Shown: piece by piece, positions 8,186-13,937 of the stretch
Layout of the letters: each line of letters starts with the position of its first letter
Position numbering within the stretch: position 1 is the stretch's first letter
From: Nitrospirota bacterium
Lineage (GTDB): Bacteria > Nitrospirota > Thermodesulfovibrionia > Thermodesulfovibrionales > Magnetobacteriaceae
Length of the DNA: 15,861 nt
Direction of reading: 5' to 3'
Assembly: GCA_015233265.1 (NCBI GenBank)
Contig: JADFXZ010000039.1
Span: forward strand, 1-15,861
Made by a program: the position numbers and the translations under genes
The notes under the pieces: generated by a model
What the model was told of the DNA's origin: nothing
The model's database searches: none
The model's input: the letters and a program-made list of their open reading frames with translations, nothing else

Positions 8186-8221
8186 GATTTCCACATCTGG
8201 ATTCGAGCGACAGTGGGAATC
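8186..8221. repeat. Short internal hairpin of the inverted-repeat element
   Basis: GATTTCCAC (8186-8194) pairs with GTGGGAATC (8213-8221) with one mismatch and an 18-base loop. It lies just inside the left terminal repeat and would form one arm of the predicted junction. Confidence 0.4.
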
Positions 8222-8240
8222 TACCTGAGCTGTCTAAGAA

Positions 8241-8326
8241 GAATCATTCGGAGCTTGTCGAAGGATTTCCGATGTATGCCGATATGAGATATAAAGGAGT
8301 ATCCTTCGACAAGCTCAGGATGATTC
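8241..8326. repeat. REP-like long palindrome (26-base arms, 34-base spacer)
   Basis: The arms 8241-8266 and 8301-8326 are inverted copies with two mismatches, separated by 34 bases. The core CTTCGACAAGCTCAGGATGA (right arm) resembles a palindromic repeat that I recognise as widespread in many unrelated bacterial genomes between genes. No second copy occurs in this window. Lying downstream of the HD-GYP stop, it could also end that transcript. Confidence 0.65.
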
Positions 8327-8408
8327 AAGTATTCTTACATCTATAGAACACGTTATGATATTATTTCAAATGCGTTTGCCCTGCTGAAGCAACCGTTGAG
8401 GCTTAACT

Positions 8409-9710
8409 TTAAGAATGATTCATAGTATAAAAAAACTTGCGCACGAGGTCGTGCATGATTTTCTCGAGGACTTCGTCTTCGGATTTGCGTACCTTGTCGT
8501 ATAATTGCTCAGACAAGTCTATGAAGACTTCTAATATCTTAGGGTCAAAGTGTTTCCCGGAACTTTCAGTCAATATTTCAATGGTTTTCTCATAAGAAAA
8601 CGGTTCTTTATATGGGCGTTTTGACGTTAGGGCGTCAAATACGTCGGCTATCGCAAATATCCTCGCGTTATAAGGGATATCTTCCCCCCTGAGACTCTCT
8701 AAATAGCCGCTTCCGTCATATTTCTCATGATGATTTGCCACCACGTCTACCGCGTCTTTGAGCCACGCGTATTTTCCCACTATATCAGAGCCGTGAGTAA
8801 CATGACTCTTCATCTGCTCAAACTCCTCATCTGTGAGCTTGCCTGGTTTCAGTAAGATATTGTCCGATATCCCTATTTTCCCTATGTCGTGTAGAAACGA
8901 GCCTTTTATCAGTCTCCGCATCTCTTCCACTTCTAAGCCCAACTCCTCAGCAAGCGTGACCGCATATATTGTAACCCGGTAGTTGTGGCTGCTTGTGTCA
9001 CTGTCCCTTTTTGCGATAGCGCTGCCAAGTGACTCAAGCATCCCGATATTGGCATCAGAAAGATCTCCGGTTAGCTTTATTAAATCCTTGTTCATCGCCA
9101 TGACAATTGGATAAAATAGTATCGCCGTTGCAAAAACCGAGGCTACTACTAACAGCAAAGATTCTATGACAATATTCCAAATATCTTCCATTATATGGTC
9201 ATCCGCGCGATACACACCTTCTAAATAACCGTATTTCTTGTGACTCCCGTCAAAAAGCGGCACAACGTACTGTAAGAATACGCGACCATGTACGAAAAAC
9301 CTTTCGTAAGTGATATTGTCAGTAAACATAGAGTCGTTGGCTTTACCGAGCTTCTCTTTCGGTTCGATGTAGTTATCGTGCGCATCCATCGCGTCGGCAT
9401 TTTTGGAATCGACTTCAAAGAGTTTTTTGACCTCGGCGTCGTAGAGTTCCAGGACAGTGAAGTTGCCGTTTTCGATATGATTATTGAGTCTTTCGGTCAG
9501 TATTCTATGCTCTTGTTCGGATAGGTTTGGCGAAAAATACCGTTTGTCTTTTAGTATCTGCTTAGATTCAGCTATGGCAAGGTCCTGGACGAGATCGTCA
9601 ATCTGCTCTAGCTTGATGAAAAACGCCGCTATCCCCAACACAACAGACAAGGCTATCCAGCCCAGGAACAGGCGCGTTATCAGTCTTTTATGTATATTTC
9701 TCACTACCAT
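8409..9710 (-). CDS. Membrane HD-GYP domain protein (cyclic di-GMP phosphodiesterase-like)
   Basis: A 433-residue sensor-effector from the ATG at 9710; the frame stays open to 9941, but that part overlaps hepT and is not family-like. TM1 is about residues 12-32, an extracytoplasmic sensor of about 145 residues follows (33-179), and TM2 is about 180-206. The cytoplasmic HD-GYP domain runs from about 224 to 400. It has FLHDIGKIG (HD at 274-275), the second-site HHEKYDGSGY (327-336), IPYNARIFAIADVFDALTS and RPYKEPFS. Such domains hydrolyse cyclic di-GMP, coupling an external signal to motility or biofilm state. The signature GYP reads GYL here (335-337), which may alter activity or GGDEF interaction. 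The gene starts 10 bases after the hepT stop, probably translationally coupled. No ligand for the sensor can be named. Confidence 0.93.
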   Translation of the reverse strand: MVVRNIHKRLITRLFLGWIALSVVLGIAAFFIKLEQIDDLVQDLAIAESKQILKDKRYFSPNLSEQEHRILTERLNNHIENGNFTVLELYDAEVKKLFEVDSKNADAMDAHDNYIEPKEKLGKANDSMFTDNITYERFFVHGRVFLQYVVPLFDGSHKKYGYLEGVYRADDHIMEDIWNIVIESLLLVVASVFATAILFYPIVMAMNKDLIKLTGDLSDANIGMLESLGSAIAKRDSDTSSHNYRVTIYAVTLAEELGLEVEEMRRLIKGSFLHDIGKIGISDNILLKPGKLTDEEFEQMKSHVTHGSDIVGKYAWLKDAVDVVANHHEKYDGSGYLESLRGEDIPYNARIFAIADVFDALTSKRPYKEPFSYEKTIEILTESSGKHFDPKILEVFIDLSEQLYDKVRKSEDEVLEKIMHDLVRKFFYTMNHS

Positions 9711-9720
9711 AATAGATGCT

Positions 9721-10074
9721 TCAGCCTGCCTCCTTTTCCCCTTTGTCAAGGAGTAAGCGGCATGTTGCCTCCAATGTATCGAGCTTGGTTTGAACAATAT
9801 CCCAAATGATTGGAAAAGAAACCCCGAAATATTCATGTGTGAGGATGTTGCCAAGGCCAACGATTTTGCGCCATTGTATTTCGGCAGCGTCAAGAAGGCA
9901 TGATTGAGGCAACCGCCCGGCTGCTTCACCGATGATTTCAAGGTTTCGCACTACAGCATCCTGCGTTTTTGTGTCATTATAGAAAGTCTCATAGTCCGTT
10001 GCGTTTGTATACTGTTTAATACGTCTTATTGCTTCAAGGATATCTTCTAAATATAACCGATAGTCCCTAGACAT
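9721..10074 (-). CDS. hepT: HepT-like HEPN (DUF86) protein, toxin-family member
   Basis: A 117-residue HEPN-fold protein from the ATG at 10074; the open frame continues to 10164, but this overlaps mntA. Family features are RDYRLYLEDILEAIRRI at the start, NLEIIGEAAGRLP (44-56) and the WRKIVGLGN..THEYFGV region (68-85). HepT is the RNase/toxin partner of MntA, which inactivates it by AMPylating the Tyr of an RX4HXY motif. Here His80 and Tyr82 are present, but the Arg position is Gly75 (GGC), so the canonical catalytic motif is incomplete. It overlaps mntA by 8 bases (ATG within ...GTATGTCTAG). It may be an attenuated or inactive toxin. Stop is TGA. Confidence 0.88.
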   Translation of the reverse strand: MSRDYRLYLEDILEAIRRIKQYTNATDYETFYNDTKTQDAVVRNLEIIGEAAGRLPQSCLLDAAEIQWRKIVGLGNILTHEYFGVSFPIIWDIVQTKLDTLEATCRLLLDKGEKEAG

Positions 10075-10357
10075 ACACAGCTTCCCGCTCAATAACTGGT
10101 TGTATTCGGGGTTTGACCGTATCGGCAATAACCAAATCAATAGGTCGTCCAAGTAGCTCTTCAAGGCGGAACTTCAGCTCCATGAAATTATCAAAGGTAG
10201 GTTTTTCAAGCACAACGATAACATCTATATCGCTGTCAGGCCGTTGACTGCCTCTGACATATGAGCCGAATATGCCTATACGCCTGACCGTAAACCGGTC
10301 ATGCAACTCTCCGCGTACGACGGAGATTCTTGCTAATAGTTCGTCTACTGCATTCAT
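10067..10357 (-). CDS. mntA: MntA-like minimal nucleotidyltransferase antitoxin
   Basis: A 96-residue MNT-fold nucleotidyltransferase. FGSYVRGSQRPDSDIDVIV (30-48) gives the GS-X10-DXD active site (G31, S32, D43, D45), with the third acidic residue at D74 in RPIDLVIAD. In HepT/MntA systems this protein transfers AMP onto HepT and neutralises it. The gene precedes and overlaps hepT by 8 bases, the usual antitoxin-first arrangement. The ATG at 10357 has TATAAT just three bases upstream but no convincing -35, so it is probably read from the operon above or from an unseen promoter. Normal length for the family. Confidence 0.92.
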   Translation of the reverse strand: MNAVDELLARISVVRGELHDRFTVRRIGIFGSYVRGSQRPDSDIDVIVVLEKPTFDNFMELKFRLEELLGRPIDLVIADTVKPRIQPVIEREAVYV

Positions 10358-10421
10358 AGCATTATAGTCGTGAAAAAGGTAAGTAATTCGAGAAATTCAA
10401 GTTGAATGTCCGTCAGTCTCA

Positions 10422-10844
10422 TCATAACAATGCCTCAGTCTTGAGTGCTTCAATCAGGTCTTTGGATATCTTCTTTGGCTTGATGTCTGTTTTGTCAGAC
10501 TGAAAACCGACAGTTGCCAGCCTTGACTTCGCAGTTGCTATCTTTGTCTGGGTGTCCTTTAGATAAAATTTATGTGCGAATGTTATCGTAGCCGGCGATA
10601 TTTCCTCAATTTCCGTCTGGATGGTTATAATGTCAGAGTATCTGGCCGGTTTGTGATACCTTATCTCTACGCTTACAACAACGAAATATGTCCCCTCGTT
10701 CATCAGCTTGAGGATATTTATCCCCCTTTTTTCCATGAAATCTGTCCTTGCCCTCTCCAAAAAGGCAAGGTACTTGCCGTAGTACACAACGCCGCCGCAG
10801 TCCGTGTCCTCGTAGTATACCCTTATGTCAATTGTATCTGGCAT
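10422..10844 (-). CDS. ybgC: YbgC/FadM-type hotdog acyl-CoA thioesterase
   Basis: A 140-residue single hotdog-fold (4HBT) thioesterase. The signature is YYEDTDCGGVVYYGKYLAFL (10-29), with catalytic Asp15 and the following ERARTDFM helix. YFVVVSVEIRYHKPARYSD in the middle is typical of YbgC proteins, which hydrolyse acyl-CoA or acyl-ACP thioesters and are often tied to the Tol-Pal system. No tol genes are visible here. The residue usually His after VVY is Tyr22, a variant I believe also occurs in other members. The start is supported by GGAGG at 10852-10848. The gene follows rseP by 28 bases. It ends TGA, with a second in-frame TGA two codons on, so TGA is an effective terminator here. The symbol is by family resemblance only. 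Confidence 0.86.
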   Translation of the reverse strand: MPDTIDIRVYYEDTDCGGVVYYGKYLAFLERARTDFMEKRGINILKLMNEGTYFVVVSVEIRYHKPARYSDIITIQTEIEEISPATITFAHKFYLKDTQTKIATAKSRLATVGFQSDKTDIKPKKISKDLIEALKTEALL

Positions 10845-10847
10845 AGT

Positions 10848-10852
10848 CCTCC
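10848..10852 (-). promoter_or_regulatory. Ribosome binding site for the ybgC-like gene
   Basis: GGAGG lies three bases before the ATG at 10844 on the minus strand and fixes the start. Confidence 0.65.
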
Positions 10853-10872
10853 AAATTTATCAGACCAAATTA

Positions 10873-11955
10873 TTAGGGCAGTTTCTCTCCCGTAAATATA
10901 CGTACTACATCGTTATACATCGCAAAGGCCATCAGCATCAGTAAGAGCGCCAGCCCCACCTTTTGCGATATAGCAATGGCCTGCTGACTGAGCGGTTTTT
11001 TTCTGACCGCCTCGATAGCCAGATAGACCATGTGTCCGCCGTCCAGTATTGGTATAGGAAACAGATTAAACACGCCTAGATTAATGCTGATTACGGCCAT
11101 AAACATGATAAAGCTCAAAAAGCCCCCCGATGACTGCTTAGCGGCCATTTGAAATATCATAATCGGGCCGCCTATGGTGTTTGCAGGGATGACGTGCTGG
11201 AAGAGCTTCACAATGGAAAGCAACAGAAGCACAATTACTTCCCATGTCTTTTTAAATCCCATGACAACCGAGTCAAAGACGCCGTAGGCTACCTTGTTGG
11301 AGTCTCCGCTTGGTGAGATTCCAATCAGCCCCAAGTGAGTCTCTTCGCCGAAGAGGTTTTTTGATGACTTAGATTCCGGAGTTATGGTCAGTGACCTGCT
11401 TATGCCGTTTGTCCCCTTAACAGCAAAAGTGAGGGGTTTGCCGGGGTTTTCGTGGATGATTTCTGTCATCTCCTCCCAGTACTGTATCTGTGTTGAGCCT
11501 ATTTGCGTAATAGTGTCTCCAGCTTTCAGCCCCGCGCGCAGTGCCGGTGAGTCCTTTGCCACTTCTCCAATTACCGAAAGATACCGCGGCACACCTGTCA
11601 GGAATATTAAGCTGAAGAGAAATACCGCAAATAATATGTTAAATACCGACCCCGCTGCAACCACTAAAGCCCTCTTATAGATGGGCTGGGCAAAAAATGC
11701 CCTGTCTGTTTCCTCTATTTCCTGAGCGCCCTCGGCATCTGCCATCTCATCGCCGTGCATCTTCACATAGCCGCCTACGAAAAAGGCTGACAGCATGTAC
11801 TCTGTGTCGCCGTATTTCCTGCCTATGAGTTTCGGGCCTATTCCCAGAGAAAATTTCGTCACCTTTATCCCCACCGCCTTGGCAAAGATAAAGTGCCCAA
11901 GTTCGTGCACAAATATCAGCGCCCCCAAAAGCAGTACCGCGTATACTATTGTCAT
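10873..11955 (-). CDS. rseP: RIP metalloprotease RseP (site-2 protease)
   Basis: A 360-residue membrane zinc protease that cleaves substrates within the membrane, classically anti-sigma factors such as RseA. TM1 carries the HELGH zinc site (H17, E18, H21). The hydrophobic segment around residues 96-120 is followed by one PDZ domain (about 125-195, with SPALRAGLKAGDTI). The second zinc-binding motif, NLFPIPILDGGH (297-308), lies in a later TM segment, and a final TM is near 330-347. One PDZ domain instead of the two of E. coli fits the shorter length and is common outside enterobacteria. The ATG at 11955 comes three bases after the TAG that ends the full dxr reading frame (11959), matching the conserved uppS-cdsA-dxr-rseP order. 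Confidence 0.96.
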   Translation of the reverse strand: MTIVYAVLLLGALIFVHELGHFIFAKAVGIKVTKFSLGIGPKLIGRKYGDTEYMLSAFFVGGYVKMHGDEMADAEGAQEIEETDRAFFAQPIYKRALVVAAGSVFNILFAVFLFSLIFLTGVPRYLSVIGEVAKDSPALRAGLKAGDTITQIGSTQIQYWEEMTEIIHENPGKPLTFAVKGTNGISRSLTITPESKSSKNLFGEETHLGLIGISPSGDSNKVAYGVFDSVVMGFKKTWEVIVLLLLSIVKLFQHVIPANTIGGPIMIFQMAAKQSSGGFLSFIMFMAVISINLGVFNLFPIPILDGGHMVYLAIEAVRKKPLSQQAIAISQKVGLALLLMLMAFAMYNDVVRIFTGEKLP

Positions 11956-11958
11956 ATT

Positions 11959-12120
11959 CTACTTACCCCCGCCGCTGTTTTCTTTTGCAATTTCACTTGC
12001 CGTGAGTCTTGCCCATGCATCCGCCTCAAAGACCGCGTCAAGACTTGCCGCAGTTACAATGTGTCTCATCATTACCTCTTCTATAATAACAGGTATTTGT
12101 GTAAAATTAATAATACCGTT
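11959..12120 (-). pseudogene. dxr: C-terminal remainder of dxr, in frame after a TGA
   Basis: Immediately after the TGA at 12123-12121, 53 codons continue in the same frame to TAG at 11961-11959. They begin NGIINFTQIPVIIEEVM and include SLDAVFEADAWARLTASEIA. This matches the C-terminal helical domain of Dxr (FLxGxIxF...IxxVL...DxxARxxAxE). With it the protein would be 396 codons, the usual length. Left alone it might restart at ATGATG (12072-12067 region), preceded by AGAGGTA, giving a peptide of about 37 residues; that is speculative. The stretch is otherwise an unexplained 165-base gap before rseP. Confidence 0.82.
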
Positions 12121-13149
12121 TCAGAACAACCACACCAGCCCTTCGTTTGCCGCATTTAGAGCCGCCGGCATTGTGCCGCCCACCCTTAGCGCCTCATATG
12201 CAAGCCTAAGGCACGGAAAGGCCTCGGTATCCGGCTTATGAAACGTCAAGGTGGAGATTTCCTCAAGGTGCAGTCTCTTTATCACGCCATCAAGCCTGTC
12301 CGGATATGCCAGAGCGTAGGCGATCGGCCCTTTCATATCAGGGACAGACAGCTGCCCAAGCAGGCTGCCGTCAATCAGCTCCACAAGTGAGTGTACGATG
12401 CTCTGCGGATGAATAAGTACGTCTACGCAAGCTGGTGAAATTCCAAACAAATGGTGCGCTTCTATTACCTCAAGGCCCTTGTTCATCAGTGTTGCGCTAT
12501 CTACGGTTATCTTATTTCCCATGCTCCAGTTGGGATGCTTGAGGGCATCATCGGCTGTGACATTTTTCAGCTCGTGTTTGCCTTTGCCAAAAAATGGTCC
12601 CCCAGAGGCCGTAAGAATGAGCCTTCTGATATGGGATTGCGCACGGCCATCGAGGCACTGGAATATGGCGCTGTGTTCGCTATCTACGGGCAGCATCTTT
12701 ACGTTATATCTTCTGGCCTCCTCCATTACCACGGTACCGGCCATAACGAGGGTCTCTTTATTGGCCAGCCCGATGTCTTTACCAGCCCTTATTGCGGCAA
12801 GTGTCGGCCTTAGGCCCGAAGCCCCGACGATTGCAGAGATGACAAAGTCAGACTTTTCATAGGAGGCCGCCTCGCACACACCCTCCTCTTTACTGAGTAT
12901 TCTGATGGTGGCAACGCCCTCAGCTTTGACCCACTGCCTGAGTTGCGCAGCGCTTGCCTCGTCCGCAACCGCCACTATTTCAGGTCTGAAGTCAAGGATT
13001 TGCTGCTTTATGAGCCCGACACTCTTGTTGGCGGCAAGGCAGACTACCTTGAATCTGCCGCCAGAGTTTCTGACAACCTCAAGCGCGCTGCGACCTATCG
13101 AGCCAGTGCAGCCTAATAGGGTTATATTTTTTACGCCGCCACTAACCAT
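12121..13149 (-). CDS. dxr: 1-deoxy-D-xylulose 5-phosphate reductoisomerase, truncated by in-frame TGA
   Basis: A 342-residue product of Dxr (IspC), which converts DXP to MEP with NADPH and a divalent metal in the MEP isoprenoid pathway. It has the NADPH loop LLGCTGSIGRSALEVV (11-26), LANKETLVMAG (128-138) and the metal and substrate residues D156, E158 (PVDSEHSAIFQC) and E227 (ATLMNKGLEVIEA). LTASGGPF and HPNWSMGNKITVDSATL are also present. The family normally has about 390-400 residues. Here TGA falls seven codons after the conserved NAANE, and the missing C-terminal domain continues in frame at 12120-11959. The start at 13149 overlaps cdsA by 8 bases. Either a nonsense mutation, a sequence error, or readthrough. 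Dxr should be essential unless a second isoprenoid route exists. Confidence 0.93.
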   Translation of the reverse strand: MVSGGVKNITLLGCTGSIGRSALEVVRNSGGRFKVVCLAANKSVGLIKQQILDFRPEIVAVADEASAAQLRQWVKAEGVATIRILSKEEGVCEAASYEKSDFVISAIVGASGLRPTLAAIRAGKDIGLANKETLVMAGTVVMEEARRYNVKMLPVDSEHSAIFQCLDGRAQSHIRRLILTASGGPFFGKGKHELKNVTADDALKHPNWSMGNKITVDSATLMNKGLEVIEAHHLFGISPACVDVLIHPQSIVHSLVELIDGSLLGQLSVPDMKGPIAYALAYPDRLDGVIKRLHLEEISTLTFHKPDTEAFPCLRLAYEALRVGGTMPAALNAANEGLVWLF

Positions 13150-13360
13150 GATGTCTCTTTATAAATAGTAAAATAAAATACAACACCGGCGCAGCGATAA
13201 GCATCCCATCCACCTTGTCAAGCATCCCGCCATGCCCGGGCAGAAAGCTCCCAGAGTCCTTGATGCTTCGCTCCCTTTTGAACATTGACCCTATAAGGTC
13301 TCCTATGATACCAAACCCCCCTACCGTTATGCCTATTGCCGCCGCCGTCAGGTAATCCAT
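13142..13360 (-). CDS. cdsA: Phosphatidate cytidylyltransferase, C-terminal fragment after in-frame TAG
   Basis: A 72-residue open frame from ATG 13360, in the same frame as the upstream fragment and beginning three codons after its TAG. It holds the whole CdsA signature, SMFKRERSIKDSGSFLPGHG followed by GMLDKVDG (residues 25-52, with KD, HGG and the Asp pair). A hydrophobic segment precedes it and a last TM segment with a basic tail follows. The usual LDRxD reads LDKVD. No clear Shine-Dalgarno lies before the ATG, although termination-reinitiation across 9 bases is conceivable. It is likely part of one 263-codon gene (13933-13142) and is probably not functional alone. Confidence 0.85.
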   Translation of the reverse strand: MDYLTAAAIGITVGGFGIIGDLIGSMFKRERSIKDSGSFLPGHGGMLDKVDGMLIAAPVLYFILLFIKRHHG

Positions 13361-13369
13361 TCTGAATTT

Positions 13370-13933
13370 CTAGCCAATCTTTAGTATTACGGCCGTTGCG
13401 GCCCCGCCAATAAGTGCTGCCACTGCCCCCTCGACGGTCTTATTCGGGCTGATTCTTTCATAGAGTTTTCTCCGTCCTAAATACTTGCCAACGTATAGAG
13501 CGGCGCTGTCTGCCCCCCATATTACCAGCATTAAAAACATGACAACCTCCGGGCCAATTGCCCTAAGCTTGATAAAATAACTCAGAGACACAGAGATATA
13601 TAACAGACCAGTCAGAAACGGGGCTATATCGAACAGGGCGCGCTCTGGCCCTCTGCGGCTAAACAGCCGTATTGTGGCGCCACCCATGAATATCGCGGCA
13701 AACACATAGGCCGGTATCTCATTAATGGCGTATGTCATATACAGGGGAAGTAGTCCGACCAAAGAGAGCGCATGACGCGGCAGCCCTTTTATGCCGTACA
13801 TAGAGAGAAATTCCTCCATGCACATAAATGCCGCAAATAATATCAGTATCAGAAAGTAGTAGCTTGGCAGGTACATGATGTAGCCATAGATAAGCGGCAA
13901 TAGTATTGCTGCAACGACAAGCCGTTTTAGCAT
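13370..13933 (-). CDS. cdsA: Phosphatidate cytidylyltransferase, N-terminal fragment ending at in-frame TAG
   Basis: A 187-residue membrane fragment of CdsA, which makes CDP-diacylglycerol from phosphatidate and CTP for phospholipid synthesis. It has about five or six hydrophobic segments and the conserved WGADSAALYVGKYLGRRKLY and ISPNKTVEGA (139-170). It lacks the C-terminal signature, which lies in the next fragment in the same frame. Reading through the TAG at 13372-13370 yields 263 residues, typical for CdsA. ATG 13933 follows the uppS stop by 4 bases. A TGG-to-TAG change would explain the break, but the original codon is unknown. Confidence 0.9.
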   Translation of the reverse strand: MLKRLVVAAILLPLIYGYIMYLPSYYFLILILFAAFMCMEEFLSMYGIKGLPRHALSLVGLLPLYMTYAINEIPAYVFAAIFMGGATIRLFSRRGPERALFDIAPFLTGLLYISVSLSYFIKLRAIGPEVVMFLMLVIWGADSAALYVGKYLGRRKLYERISPNKTVEGAVAALIGGAATAVILKIG

Positions 13934-13937
13934 CGCG

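Larger units (their letters stand above)
8171..8380. mobile_element. MITE-like element with 12-bp terminal inverted repeats
   Basis: GGCAAACGCATT (8171-8182) is exactly inverted as AATGCGTTTGCC (8369-8380), and partial similarity extends inward (16 of 18 bases). The 210-base unit has no coding capacity. Inside it lie a short hairpin (8186-8194 with 8213-8221, 8 of 9 pairs) and a long one (8241-8266 with 8301-8326, 24 of 26 identical). Folded as a single strand it would make an outer 12-bp stem closing a three-way junction with two arms. I see no target-site duplication and no transposase, so a non-autonomous element is an inference; a structured RNA or bidirectional terminator is the alternative. 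Confidence 0.5.
8000..8408. other. 409-base intergenic region between the exported protein and the HD-GYP gene
   Basis: No credible gene is seen on either strand. Bases 8171-8380 form the inverted-repeat element described separately. The remaining left part (about 8012-8170) is AT-rich, includes a ten-T run (8081-8089 region), and must contain the promoter of the repeat-protein gene. I could not identify convincing -35/-10 boxes or a sigma54 site there. The right flank (8381-8408) is the 28 bases after the HD-GYP stop. Confidence 0.6.

Noticed and set aside
9711..9941. N-terminal extension of the HD-GYP protein to 9941
   Set aside because: Lies over hepT, lacks family features, and the TM1-containing start at 9710 gives a complete protein.
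10075..10164. Longer start for hepT at 10164
   Set aside because: Falls within mntA; the family N-terminus MSRDYRLYLEDIL begins at 10074.
10358..10421. Promoter or operator for mntA (TATAAT three bases before the ATG; ATTCAAGTTGAAT palindrome)
   Set aside because: No acceptable -35 hexamer at 16-18 bases and the palindrome is short; not enough to call a site.
11959..12120. Independent small gene between dxr and rseP
   Set aside because: It is in frame with dxr and matches the Dxr C-terminus, so a separate small protein is not needed to explain it.
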